Shown piece after piece: positions 23,456 through 34,039 of a stretch of DNA of 64,000 bases (its first letter is position 1; each line of letters opens with the position of its first letter). The notes under the pieces are model-generated. The model was not told where the DNA came from and did not search any database. It saw nothing but the letters and a program-made list of their open reading frames with translations. The stretch covers positions 51,998,816 to 52,062,815 of the forward strand of contig JBCFYV010009882.1 in assembly GCA_039000515.1 (NCBI GenBank), read 5' to 3'. Source of the stretch: Timema cristinae. Its lineage: Eukaryota; Arthropoda; Insecta; Phasmatodea; Timematidae. Made by a program: the position numbers and the translations under genes.

Positions 23456-24937
23456 AGTGACTCTTTTTCCCCTTTAGGTCAACTGCTTTATAGTTTTTTT
23501 GTTTGTTTTTTGCTTCTTCATACAAATAAGGTTTGACTTAACTTATCTCTTAATTTTCTCATGATTTCCCTCATCTTTTTTTCTATCCTCATAATTAATC
23601 ATATTTTTCTTTGCTGTTCTAATTTCTGTAATAGTGAAAGTTTTATTACTTTAAGAACTTCCCACACTAAAAGTGGCTGTACAAATTGATAAAAAAAATT
23701 ACAATATTAACACAAAATAAAAATTAGGATACATAAATAAAAGCGATAAACACATTTAATTCAATTTAAAATCTTCTTAAATACAAATACAAAGATAAAA
23801 TGTCACCTTCATGAATAGTGTTTCAAATCTGTGATCCTCTGCTAACCACGAAGGTGACAACCACGGAAGGGACATTTTGTATGTTTTTTGTAATTATAAA
23901 GCACCATGTTTGAGGTTTGAAAATAGCTTTGATGGAATGTCAGTAGTACATAAGAAAAAAAAATTAAATTATGTTTTAGCATTATATTATAGATATATTT
24001 CTTACCTTAATATTACGGTAGGTGTCTCACACACACTAGTGACTAAAGATTGAAATGGTTTTCAATTATGCATGTTAAAGTGAAATTAACTCTAGTAACA
24101 CTCTTATATGAATAATCACTTGGAAGTCTAAACACAAAATGACCTTTGCAAGCGTCATTCTGTTGGATTTTGACACAATAGCTATGACCAAGGAAGTGAC
24201 AGAGAAATTAGGGCATTCACTTTTTTTTTATCATTCAATACACTTGAGCGTGTTCTAATAGATATAGATAAAAATAAAATAAATGAAATTGAATTAGCTA
24301 AAAGTGATTATTTTTAACTATTTAATACAAAAATGAGTTCTAGACTGGTCACCAAGTGACATTCTCTAATTATTCTGCTTTATTATCTTTTAAATATGGA
24401 TTAACAATGTATTTTTTTTTTAAGATTGTAAAGGAATTTATTTGTTTCTGTGTCCTTCTAAATTCAAGTATATTAAATAAAACAAAATTAAAAAACATTT
24501 AATTTCTTTTATACTGGACACAAAATTGTATGTTTTGGTAAGAATGACCCTTATATAGGCCTATTCCTCCACTTTTATATCTAGTAGTCAATATTACTTA
24601 GGCTTGATGAAAATATCCTAAAATGAATTTTAGACTTGCTGATAACTAATGATATAACACAAACTGTAGTAAGAACAAAAATTATGATCAGTGATATAGC
24701 ACACACTTGAGAGGTTTAAAAAAATAAAAATGAGATTTTTAATATTAAAATAAAATATTGACTTGTAAAGCAAAGTAAATGAATTTATACTAAAGAGTAA
24801 ATTTTATGATAGCTATAGCAAGGATTTACAACAATTATAGACTGCTAAATTACTTTTGGAGGGATTTGTTAGCTTAAAACTACAATATTTCAAGATAAAA
24901 GTGAAAGTAAACATTAGAATAAAGAATATATATTTAC
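23456..24937. other. Ku80 intron, no recognisable feature
   Basis: AT-rich intronic sequence. A short pair of similar words around 23840-23880 (CCACGAAGG and CCACGGAAGG) was noted, but nothing supports a gene. Confidence 0.5.
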
Positions 24938-25158
24938 ACTGTCGGCTCTTTAAGGACATCTAGTGCTAGAATGAGTGCGTCAAACCAATCAGCATCCACC
25001 CGAGATGGCTTGATTCGCTTTTCAATGTATTCTATCATATTCCAATTAGGAGCCCCAAGGGGATAGGCGAGCCAGATGTTTTTGTAGTTTAGAATATTAT
25101 CAGTTTTTTCTGAACCCAACAATATGATGGCAACCTCATCCTTGCTACATGAAAACAC
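24938..25158 (-). CDS. XRCC5: Ku80 (XRCC5) coding exon (vWA domain)
   Basis: This 221-nt exon encodes VFSCSKDEVAIILLGSEKTD, then NILNYKNIWLAYPLGAPNWN, MIEYIEKRIKPSRVDADWFD and ALILALDVLKEPT. It matches the Ku80 vWA stretch SKDEV-x-x-x-LFG-T-x-x-TDN, then the D-A-L-I-x-x-x-D helix. The acceptor is ATACAG with AG at 25159-25160. The donor GTAAAT is at 24932-24937. Phase 0 entry joins exactly after QRK of the exon at 33710 (family: QRQ-x-F-x-x-x-KDE), and phase 2 exit matches the exon at 14104. This is the longest single Ku80 exon visible and the strongest evidence for the gene. Confidence 0.95.
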
Positions 25159-25528
25159 CTGTATCAAAACAAACATAACAAAAAATAAAAAAGTTAGGAA
25201 TTTATTTAAACTAGAAAATGGTGTCTAACTCTAGAAGAAAAATGTTTGTCAAATATATATGCTAACAAATAAGGCTTTATCTTCATAACTTAATTAAGTA
25301 GGCTTGTCAGATGATAATGTTCACAAAAATACACACACACATATATATACATATTTATTAAAAACACTTTTTAACATCAAAAAATATTAAATACACATAT
25401 ATTTTATTTATTCTATCTTTATGGTCACAAAATAATTAATTTAAATCTTGTTAAGTGGTACGTCTTTTAATATTAATGATAGCACTACAGGGCGGTTATA
25501 AAGTGTAACAAAAATAATATTCAAATTA

Positions 25529-25818
25529 TTATTATTATTATTATTATTATTAGCACCGCGTCTTACTATCCGTCCGGGTTATACGCCCTTACGCTAATGT
25601 GTAATGGTAGGGTGATTGTGAAATGAAATGGAGGACCTACAGTTTAACGTGGAATCTGAACCACGGTGGAGGCCTGGCATTCCCCACATTCACAAGATGT
25701 CTTGTCCGAGGTGAAGGAAGGGTTTGGTAATCAGATAAATTTGTGTCGGGACCGAGGATTGAACCCTGGACCCCCAGCACAGAAGTCCGACAACTTACCC
25801 CTAGACCACCAGGTCACC
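25529..25818 (-). mobile_element. SINE-A copy 5
   Basis: Full-length SINE-A on the minus strand with a perfect 13-bp target duplication AATATTCAAATTA at 25516-25528 and 25821-25833. Its tail hairpin has lost pairing (CCGTCCGGG on the plus strand). Confidence 0.93.
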
Positions 25819-26139
25819 ACAATATTCAAATTAAAACATTCATAATTAGTTAACAACTAAGTACCATAAACTTATATTTTAGTTTAGTATGCATCTGTTG
25901 TGAATGTGGAGACACCCGCAGCCTGAATATTCATTTTTCCATGCTTGTCTTTTCTGGGACCAGCAAGTGTCTAAGATGTGAAATATTTCAAGAGTTACAT
26001 GAGGAACACATGTGAGCGATAAAAAGTAAATCATTGGTACGAAGCTATGTGGTGGCCCAAAATAGATTCGGATATTTAAAAAATTATTTGAAACTGTTCT
26101 TCTTGCTAACAAATAAAAAAACAACCCATTCAAGGTCAC

Positions 26140-27269
26140 CTAACACAAGTGATAATGCCCTTCAGCACCCATGGAAAGGCTCTACAAAGATTATGCACGC
26201 CCTTTTAAAGGCATATATTTTCTTATTATTGTTGATGCTTTCATAAAGGTGGGTTGATGTTCAATCTGTGAACAAAATATGTTCTACAACAACAATTAAA
26301 CTACTGCAAATTTGTTTCAATAATTTTTGTTTTTCCTACGTCCTTGTGCCCAACAATGGTCCTCAACTTACCTGATCATAATTCTCAATCTTCTGTTTTG
26401 AGCTTGGGATCAAACTAAAGTTGATAGCACTCTACCACCCCTCTAACAATGGTTTAGTAGAAAGCAGAATGTAGATTTTAAAAGCATCTCTGAAAGTAGC
26501 CATACTTAGTGGAAACCACATCAGCGCAGCTGTAACCAAGTTCCTGGTATCCTTTAGGAGGACTCCTCACTCTATCACCTGACTATCCCCTGCAGCTCTT
26601 TTTCCTGGGATGTACATTGAGTAACTGTATCGACTTAGTGAATTATTTAGTCCCACTGGCTCTTCAGGGATATTCCGAGGATCCCGTCAATGTCCCAATA
26701 ACCTTCAAGGAAGGATTCTTACAAGAATCTTGTTAGAAAGTGGTTATTTAAATGAGTCACACAGAAAAGGGTTGATTTGCACTATTTGATAAAAGAGGGT
26801 GATTTCACCCATTTCCGCCACATAGATCAGATGGGGCCATTGGGGGAAAATGAGGACACCAATGGTAGCCATGGTCAAGTTTCAAACCACAAACCATCTA
26901 GGATGTTAAGAGCAATGGATTAATTTAAACCTTTGTTACAACCAGCACCATCCATTTCACCTCAAAGGAGTCAACCATTCAAGAGAAAAGGGCCATTACC
27001 CTCCCAAGAAAGGATCTTGTCACCCAGTAGACATAGTCAGCCTTCTAACCTCTAGGAAAAGAAGTAGCCCATTAACAAAGAGCCATCTTCAATAGATACT
27101 CCATCTTGACATACTGCTACTTGGAGTGACCACATAATCAAACAACTGCAGGACTCGACAACTTAAAGAGTAGAAGTGAGTGTAAGTTCTTCCCAGGGGC
27201 GTAATCGGGGTCATTTTATTTTCCATGATTTTTTAGACAATGGAGTGTGTTCAGGCTAAGGGGAAAGAG
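26140..27269 (+). pseudogene. Gypsy integrase remnant and 3' end
   Basis: Plus-strand fragments of a Ty3/Gypsy integrase are visible. VDAFIKWVDVQSVNK carries the first catalytic Asp. Near 26345 NNGPQL stands where DNGPQ holds the second Asp. ALYHPSNNGLVESRM carries the Glu. A C-terminal stretch runs to about 27060. Stops and shifts are frequent. A purine run AAGGGGAAAGAG at 27258-27269 followed by TGTTATG looks like a polypurine tract and 3' LTR start. It lies antisense to Ku80 in the 25159-33709 intron. Confidence 0.75.
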
Positions 27270-29176
27270 TGTTATGTGTTATGAGTAGGGGGCGGATTTA
27301 TAGGCACTAATTTTTTTAAAAAAGGCAGGCAAATAGGCACTAAAAATTTCAAAAATAGGCATTATAAATAAAAAAGGCAGTAAATAGGCATTAAAAAGAA
27401 AAAATAGGCACATAAATAGGCATAGTAATGCAAAAAATAGGCACCAAAACACTCAATTTGTTTATTATTTATTCTTAAAACCCAGCATACACTTTACATA
27501 AACACAAATTAATTACTATTAGTAAATTACCAAATACTTCTCAAGATTTTCAAGTCTAAATTTTGTTCTGTTGTCTGACAAAATGTTTTTTATAGTGTGA
27601 GAAACTTCTCTCGACTTCACATCAAGTCATTGGGCAAAACATCAGACTAGCTATCTCAGTTGAGCCAAACTTGACTTCTGGGAGTGATGTGGTTTGTCAT
27701 TCTAAGATGCCCGCAATACTTGCCATCAATTTCCACCCAGGGTTTTGCTGCAATACTCTGTTAAATTTGTCGACGATGGCTGTGCCAACTGAGCAAGAAG
27801 CCTGATTCAGGTTTTCTTCTATTCCCCGCATTATCTTCACAAAAGAGGCAAATCCTTCACCTCTAAAACTGTGATTGCTCCAGGAAGATTTCCAAAATTG
27901 CTTTTTACATATGCCAGTGGTTTCATCAACAGCAGCCCAGAAGTATGATTCTCCAATATCTTCTCGGATCTTCTCAACTGCCATAAACTAAATAAAAAGA
28001 ATATTTATTGTAAATAGTTTAAATCAATACAATTTAGTTAATATTTTGAATACCAGAAAGAAAAACTGCTAGTGTAAAAACTTACGGATAAATAAGTTGA
28101 ATGCAAGTAGTGTTTCCTCAGAGTTGATTCATCTGATATCTTCATGTTGGTATATTTGTTGAGAAAAGCATTGGAATCTGGATTCTCCAGCTTCTTCCAA
28201 GAAATACTTGCAGCTACCATCGCAGAGCATAAGTTGGTAAAAAATTGCTCTTGGGTTTTATCTGTGTCATTAACTTTAGGAAAAAATTGTTTTGATCCTG
28301 TTTTCTTTCTGCAATTCTTCATATGTATTGCAGTATTTTTGTGTTGTTCTAGGTAATACTTCTTCTCGCATTTTACCTAAATATTATATATGGAAATTTT
28401 CATCCAATAATATATGTGAATTCTACAAATTAACAAAGCATCATCTAACAAGAGAACTAAGTTTTTTTTTGTAAGATTGTTAAGCTACGCTTTAATAAAT
28501 ATTTCCACTTTGTCGTTTAAATCCGTCAATAATAAATTAAACCTAGTTTGAACGATACCAAATAATCATGGTCTAATTTTAAACTGTAGCCAAAATATTT
28601 AATAAAAACCTTGACTTTCAAAATTAATAATTTTCTTTCATCTTTTGAAAAGGTAACTTACCTCTTTGGAACATGCCTGACAAAAAATTATTTTGCCATC
28701 CGTTGGGAAATTCTTATCACCACCAATCCACTATTTGATCAACACACTTTTACACGATTTCTCTTTAGGCATTTTCTACAAACTTAGTTCAATAATTTAC
28801 ACTGAGTCCAATACAAGGAAATATTAATGAACAGATATACACATCTAACAACAGCGTAATATACACCACCACTGAATGAACTGACACTGCTGTGGCCCAG
28901 AAGAAAATCTTTGTCGACAGTTTGGCCAGTCTGAACCAATCAGACTGCTAGACACGTGGGTTTTTCCTTCCTATCATGAGTATCCACATGGACTGACCTA
29001 AGGAGTGAAAGGGGGAGGGACCACAAGTATTTAGAAAGCAAAAGGAGGGTGTGAGGAAGAGAGATAGAAAAATGGCACTTTAAGGCTCCCATTTGTAAAA
29101 TAGGCACTAAACACCGAAATAGGCATTTATAGGCACTATAAAAGTCATAACACTATCTTCGCAATTGGCAACACTG
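27270..29176 (-). mobile_element. hAT element with TAGGCA subterminal repeats
   Basis: The right end on the minus strand begins CAGTGTTGCCAATTGCG, a typical hAT terminal inverted repeat. The left end is less clear (27270-27300). About ten TAGGCA or AGGCA words lie at 27299-27445 and three more at 29100-29140, all in the same strand direction. A spliced transposase relic lies between on the minus strand. The element appears to sit in the LTR of the adjacent Gypsy remnant, just after its polypurine tract. An 8-bp target duplication could not be confirmed because the left boundary is uncertain. Confidence 0.72.
27560..28772 (-). pseudogene. hAT transposase relic with intron-split zinc finger
   Basis: Three minus-strand pieces look like exons. 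Piece 1 (28662-28772) begins with ATG and encodes a Lys-rich start and the Cys-x-x-Cys of a BED-like finger (FCQACSKE), ending at GTAAGT. Piece 2 (28086-28376) follows a TTTAG acceptor with the two His residues (LEQHKNTAIH), then FFTNLCSAMVAASISWKKLE and SDESTLRKHYL, and ends at GTAAGT. Piece 3 (27987 leftward) has KIREDIGESYFWAAVDETTG (hAT first Asp) and, about 120 codons on, CEVERSFSHYKKHF, the hAT C-terminal dimerisation motif. The middle of the catalytic domain is deleted and stops are present. It resembles CGGBP1-like hAT proteins. Confidence 0.72.
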
Positions 29177-29785
29177 AGGCTGGTACAGACAATGATTCTG
29201 AAGGTTATATGGGTCATTCAGTGTCAAGATTCAAGCTAGTGAATAAACTAATTATTACTTACTGTACATGTGTGTACCAGAGTTATGTTAACTATACATA
29301 TATATTTAGATGTTAATGATGTGCCTAGTACACAATATGTGAGAGTTATACATAAATGTAAAACCCAGTTTAATATAATGTTCTGTTTCAGCTTAAACGA
29401 GCTTCAGTGAGTGAATTGTTAAATTTTTGTTGTAATAATTTATTGTCATTTAAAAATGAGGCTATATTAATGTTCTGCGACTGCACTGTTGTATTTTTGA
29501 AACAACTGTAAAACAGTTTTTAATTAAAGGTAATTAGGTTGGATCCCCTCCAAGTATTCCTCAATTAGTTCCTGCTGCGTACTATGTCGTCATCAAACAT
29601 TTAAAAAAAAATCTGATATACAGGAGTTTTAACTGGTATTATGCAGAAATGTCGTGAGCACACAACAGCACCAGTCGTAATGTCATACGTCTGGCTCATT
29701 GCTGCTGTATGTTTACATTAAGTAGTTCGTGCAAGTTCTATCCAGTGTCTGATAGTTCTAATATGTTGATTTAGTTTGCTCTATA
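29177..29785. other. Possible Gypsy LTR remnant
   Basis: This stretch resumes after the hAT right end (AGGCTGGTACAGAC). It may be the rest of the LTR that begins at 27270, but no second LTR is available to compare. No coding signal is present. Confidence 0.35.
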
Positions 29786-30595
29786 GGAGAACCTCGCTAA
29801 TCCGTCACCTGTGGGACTGGGAATATGGTCAGAACGCAAAAAAGGTCAGGTTATCAGAAGAAAACTAAACAGGCCAGGTGTCAATTAATTTTCTTCAATA
29901 ATTTTTTTTAATTTAAAAGAAAACCCTTTTGATGCCTTGTCATCAGCTGATAATTTTTCACCTGATATTGCACAATATCTAACGCCATGACAGGTTTTAC
30001 ACCGATCTAACCAACCTTCACTAGCTGTGAACTCACCTTCAACTTCCAATTTTTTGTGCAGAATTAATGCCTTTTCTTTGATAATAGGCCCAGATAGCAG
30101 GGTTGTCCTCCTTTCTTGGAAAAACCATATCCATAACGCGTTGTCTAGCAGTTCCAGTTTTGGCTTTTTTTAGTGTTTTGCAACTTTTTAGTGCTTTCTC
30201 GCCATCTACCATCACCGTAAAAGATTCAATATCTTTTCTAATTTTCCTCCAGTTCTATTTTGTAGTAACTCCCACATTGAGTTCCTTAGAGTTTTTTTTG
30301 GAGCGATTCCCCCTTGTTCAGTCTCTGTATCACTTTAAATTTTTCATTTAATGGAACAGTAACGTGTTTATGTTTTACTCCTGACATAATGTATGTAATG
30401 CAAAAACTACATACACAAAACACAAGCCACCCACGGCGAGTAATTCCCACGCACTAAATGCTAGATGCCAGCTCACTCAGGCAGCAAAACAACTGACTAG
30501 TAAACAATGGCCGACCAGTCATCAACAATTTGATACATCCATGCTCTTAAGCTGCGGTTGGACTAACTGAGGGCGGACTAGAGAGGTCCTAGTGT
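29786..30595 (-). mobile_element. Internally deleted pogo/Tigger transposon
   Basis: The left end AACCTCGCTAATCCGTCACC and the right end (minus strand CACTAGGACCTCTCTAGTCCGCC) match each other and the pogo/Tigger terminal pattern CCTCGCTAATCCG. Between them, on the minus strand, only the N-terminal DNA-binding part of a transposase is found, so the DDE part has been deleted. Flanking TA target duplications could not be fixed because the outermost bases have diverged. Confidence 0.8.
29900..30387 (-). pseudogene. Tigger/jerky-type transposase, DNA-binding part only
   Basis: From ATG at 30387 the minus strand reads KHVTVPLNEKFKVIQRLNKG (CENP-B N-terminal helix-turn-helix), then after a frameshift DGEKALKSCKTLKKAKTG-like sequence. 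After further shifts the second CENPB-type HTH follows, as ALILHKKLEVEGEFTASEGW and KLSADDKASKGF. This order is that of pogo/Tigger and jerky proteins. Several frameshifts and stops occur, and the DDE catalytic domain is absent. Confidence 0.8.
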
Positions 30596-31508
30596 ACTTG
30601 TTATCAGATGTGGTCACTATGATACATAAAAATAGGAATTGAAGAAAGGAAAACAGGGAAGAAAAGTCTTTTTTCATCAAAAATTAAGTAAATTTTTGAA
30701 ATAATCTTATTTGTAATTTTTTTTCTGTTCAATATACTTCCTAATTTAAACTTATATTTTATGATTGTTAGGTATTTTCTAGATTAGTTTACAAAGTTTT
30801 GGTTAATAGTTTAACATTATTGTAATTTTTTTATAAAAATTACAAAAATACAATATTATTCAAATATGCATTTAATAATATAATGTATTAAAGTGTATGT
30901 ATTTGATTATTATTTAGAACACTATAAGATGTTTCAAAAATGCAAGGGCGCCAGTCATCCTGTTATTTTCTTAGTGCCGGTCCTTGAAGGTTAATATAAT
31001 TTGTTTAGCAGTATTATTTTATGTTTAGTGAATGTTTCTATGTTAGAATATCTTTAATACCATACATTATTTTGAATATTTGTTCCTGTACACACAAATG
31101 TTTGTTTTTCTATACTACTTTTAAAATCTAGATGTGTGTTTTATTATGATTTTCCACTAATGCCCAATCTACTGCTTTTTAAACCTTTTACCCCTTCTTT
31201 TCAAGGTTAATATGATTTGTAAATTTTAAAATTTTTACACTTTTACTAATTTTTTTAGACAAAAAAAAATGTTTTTTTCTGTCAGCTATAATTCCAAAAG
31301 CAAATTATTTTCACTATTTTTATATTGGTCTTTATATTGATCGAATTTTTACATAGGCCTTTCAGAAATAAATTTTGTCCATACTATAGCTCTCTTAAAT
31401 AAACATTGCTCAAAGTTTTTATGAGGATATTAATCTAACACAAGAAATAATTGGAAATTGTTGCCATTCAGACTTGAAAAATAGTTTATTTTTATTATTT
31501 AGCATTAT
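30596..31508. other. Ku80 intron, no recognisable feature
   Basis: Very AT-rich sequence without supportable features. Confidence 0.5.
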
Positions 31509-31657
31509 TATGTAATTGGTAGTTCAGTAAAAGCAAGTAACATGAATCTCTTGATACTTTCTACTTACAAACCGAAGAAATATGTAATTGGTAGTTCAGT
31601 ACATAAAAGCAAGTAGCATGAATCTCTTCCTAAAGTCTACTTACAAACCGAAAAAAA
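31509..31657. repeat. 72-bp tandem duplication
   Basis: TATGTAATTGGTAGTTCAGT starts at 31509 and again at 31581. Both copies run through AAAGCAAGTARCATGAATCT to CTTACAAACCGAA. The second copy has a four-base insertion and several substitutions. Confidence 0.92.
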
Positions 31658-31885
31658 TAATTTAAAACAAATGTCTAATGGCCAGGAAAACACTAACATG
31701 TACAGTGTTACCTAATACAAATTTAAATGTATTAACAATTCAATTTTTAGTATTGCAAAGATACCTGAAAATCCCAGCAACCTATAAAAAATGTCCTAAC
31801 TTCTTATCATAATGAATCCTTAAACTTTTTTAGGGTTTCCCTGATTTCCAAGTGTGTATCAACCATGAGTCAGCATTCAATCTCA

Positions 31886-32090
31886 TAGGGCCAGTTTCAT
31901 AGTCAAATTTAGTACGCCTCAAGTGTGGCGGCACACTAAGTACATTACGACACCTACCTAAACCAGAATGGAATGGGCCATTCTCACATAGGAAACTGGC
32001 CCATTCCATTGTGGTTTAGGTAGGTGTCGTCATGTACTTAGTGTAGCGCCGCACTTGAGGCGTACTAAATTTGACTATGAAACTGGCCTA
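31886..32090. mobile_element. Foldback MITE with long inverted repeats
   Basis: Two arms of about 95 bp are near-perfect inverted copies with only about 10 bases between them. The outer ends are GGGCCAGTTTCATAGTC and GACTATGAAACTGGCC, and TA flanks both sides as a possible target duplication. There is no coding capacity. The TA site and GGG/CCC ends could fit Tc1/mariner or ISL2EU-type transposition. The superfamily is not settled by the sequence. It lies in the first visible Ku80 intron. Confidence 0.88.
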
Positions 32091-32678
32091 TAGTGTTTAT
32101 TAGTTTGCTACAACTTCAATTGCTTTACTTGATTTTATCTTTAAAGTTAATTTCTAAAATGGAACTGATATTCAATTTAGATTTTCTCAATTGACTTCTT
32201 TTAACTTGCTTAAAACATATTTTCTGTAAATATGAGTCTTTCAAAAGTGGAACAAAATGAGTAGGCCCCCTGTATATTTTAAGTTTTCAAAATGATTTTC
32301 AATGCTGTTGAGAAGTATTGTAGTTATTAGGATTATTCCTAGCATAAATACATATGATCGCTTTTGTATAAAAGTAAATAAGTGGTCAACTGCACCAATG
32401 GCTGAGTGGTCAAAGTTGTTGGACTCACATTTTATATCATGTTATAGGAGTTGAGATAAAATATGACAAAATAAGGTTATTTTAAATGGAACAAGAATGA
32501 CAAGATTTAGTCTACAGTACACCTACATGCATTATATTACAATACAATGTTCAGTAAATAAATATAAGGCTAATCAAATTGAATAAGTTTGTGGATTAAA
32601 TGGCCACATAACCATTATTATGTTAGAATATATGCTTGAAGTATTATTTTTTTATATTCTGAAAATTTAAAAATGACG

Positions 32679-33620
32679 CCTGAATACGAGAATCGAACCC
32701 AGGAGCTTTGGCTTAGTACGCCAATGCTCTAACCACTGAGCTATCCAAGAATCGTCCCATGTCCAGGGTCATTCTTCAATTATATTTTAAGGCAGAGTCT
32801 ATGACGGATGTGCGGAAATCATCGGCTACAAATGTGATTTTTTATTAGGATCACGAGCTATCAGATAATTTAGCCACCTTTGACCTAGTAGTTGGCTTAA
32901 TGCCGCCACTTATACAATTATTATAATTGTAAGGAATTGCATATTTTAAGAATTACATAGCCAAAGCTATTATTTATGCTTTTTAGGGAGGATTACTCCA
33001 TCTAGATATCATATTCTTAAAATTTAAAAGTGACACCTGGACATGAGAATCGAACCCGGGACTTTTGGCTACGTTCATCAGAGATTATGCTTTATAATAT
33101 GAGTGAAGAATGACCATAGGCATGGGATCATTCCTGGATAGCTCAGTGGTTAGAGCATTGGCGTACTAAGCCAAAGGTCCCAGGTTCAATTCCCGTGTCC
33201 AGGTGTCATTTTTCAATGTTCAGAATATGATATATAGATGGAGTAATCCTCACTAAAAAGCATACATAATAGCTTTGGCTTAAAATATGCAATCCCTTAC
33301 AATTATAATAATTGTAAAAGTGGAAGCATTAAGCCAACTACAGAGTCGAAGGTGGCTGCGTTAGCTGATAGCTTGTGATCTTAATAAAAAATCACACATT
33401 TGTAGCCGACGATTTCCTCACGTCCGTCATAGACTGCTTTAAAATATGAGTGAAGAATGACCCAGAGCATGAGACGATTCCTGGATAGCTCAGTGGTAAG
33501 AGCATTGGCATACTAAGCCAAAGGTTTCGGGTTCGATTCCCGTCTCATTTTTCAATTTTTAGAATATGATATCTAGATAAAGTAATCCTCATTAAAAAGC
33601 ATAAATAATATTTATGGCTA
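32679..33620. repeat. tRNA-like units in a tandem and inverted array
   Basis: Four tRNA-like segments occur: minus strand 32679-32749 and a half at 33036-33070, plus strand about 33133-33203 and about 33480-33545. They are embedded in a conserved body of about 270 bp, giving unit periods of 347 (plus arm) and 357 (minus arm). The two arms point away from a centre near 33071-33083. The plus copy at 33133 folds as a cloverleaf: acceptor CCTGGAT/GTCCAGG, D stem GCTC/GAGC, anticodon stem TTGGC/GCCAA with loop GTACTAA, and the B-box GGTTCAATTCC. The T stem is imperfect. A lone related copy lies at 43763-43832. Confidence 0.85.
33133..33203 (+). tRNA. tRNA-like segment, cloverleaf-capable (probable SINE head or tRNA pseudogene)
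   Basis: The acceptor stem has seven pairs including one G-T. The D stem has four perfect pairs and the anticodon stem five. The loop GTACTAA has T33 and would read ACT. The T stem pairs at only three of five positions. An ACT anticodon with a short variable loop would not fit a serine tRNA. The related copy at 43763 has a loop closer to tRNA-Lys. A functional tRNA gene is therefore unlikely. Confidence 0.4.
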
Positions 33621-33709
33621 TTTGATTCTTAAATTATTTTTTAACTTTTTAAAGAGGTTTATTTTCTTTTAAATCACTTAAAATAAAGTTTATTCAACAC
33701 GATACAAAC

Positions 33710-33826
33710 CTTTCTTTGAAGTACCATAGAAACACACGAAAGTGTTTTACTAAAGAAACTTTGGCCATCCAAATCGTTTTCTGTGGAGGCTGATAGTCCA
33801 ATATCAAGCACAATAACAATGGCTTC
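33710..33826 (-). CDS. XRCC5: Ku80 (XRCC5) coding exon (start of vWA domain)
   Basis: This 117-nt exon (39 codons, phase 0 to 0) encodes EAIVIVLDIGLSASTENDLD, then GQSFFSKTLSCVSMVLQRK. In Ku80 the vWA domain starts a few residues after the initiator Met, as K-x-A-x-V-x-x-x-D-x-G, and reaches the M-x-x-QRQ helix. So only about 5-15 residues are missing upstream. The acceptor follows a C-rich tract (CTCCCCCAG, AG at 33827-33828). The donor is GTTTGT at 33704-33709. The D-x-G-x-S-x-S pattern retains a MIDAS-like look, though Ku vWA domains are generally not metal-binding. The first coding exon was not found to the right. Confidence 0.9.
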
Positions 33827-34039
33827 CTGGGGGAGAAATGTAATAAAGTAGCATTACATTGAGAAATTTAAAAGCAAAATAAATAAAAAGTGTCAAATTT
33901 AGAAATAATATATTTAATACTTAAGGCATTCTTTACTATAGTGGGGTCAAAATATAACCCACAAATCACTTTTGAATGTGTATATTCTAAAATGTTATTG
34001 AACCAATCCACCACAATTTAAATCACAAATTGATATACA

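Noticed and set aside
30103..30351. Plus-strand 82-codon ORF
   Set aside because: It is the complement of the Tigger transposase DNA-binding region on the minus strand.
33133..33203. Functional tRNA gene
   Set aside because: The T stem is imperfect, the anticodon is implausible for its fold, and it belongs to a repeated unit. It is listed only as tRNA-like.
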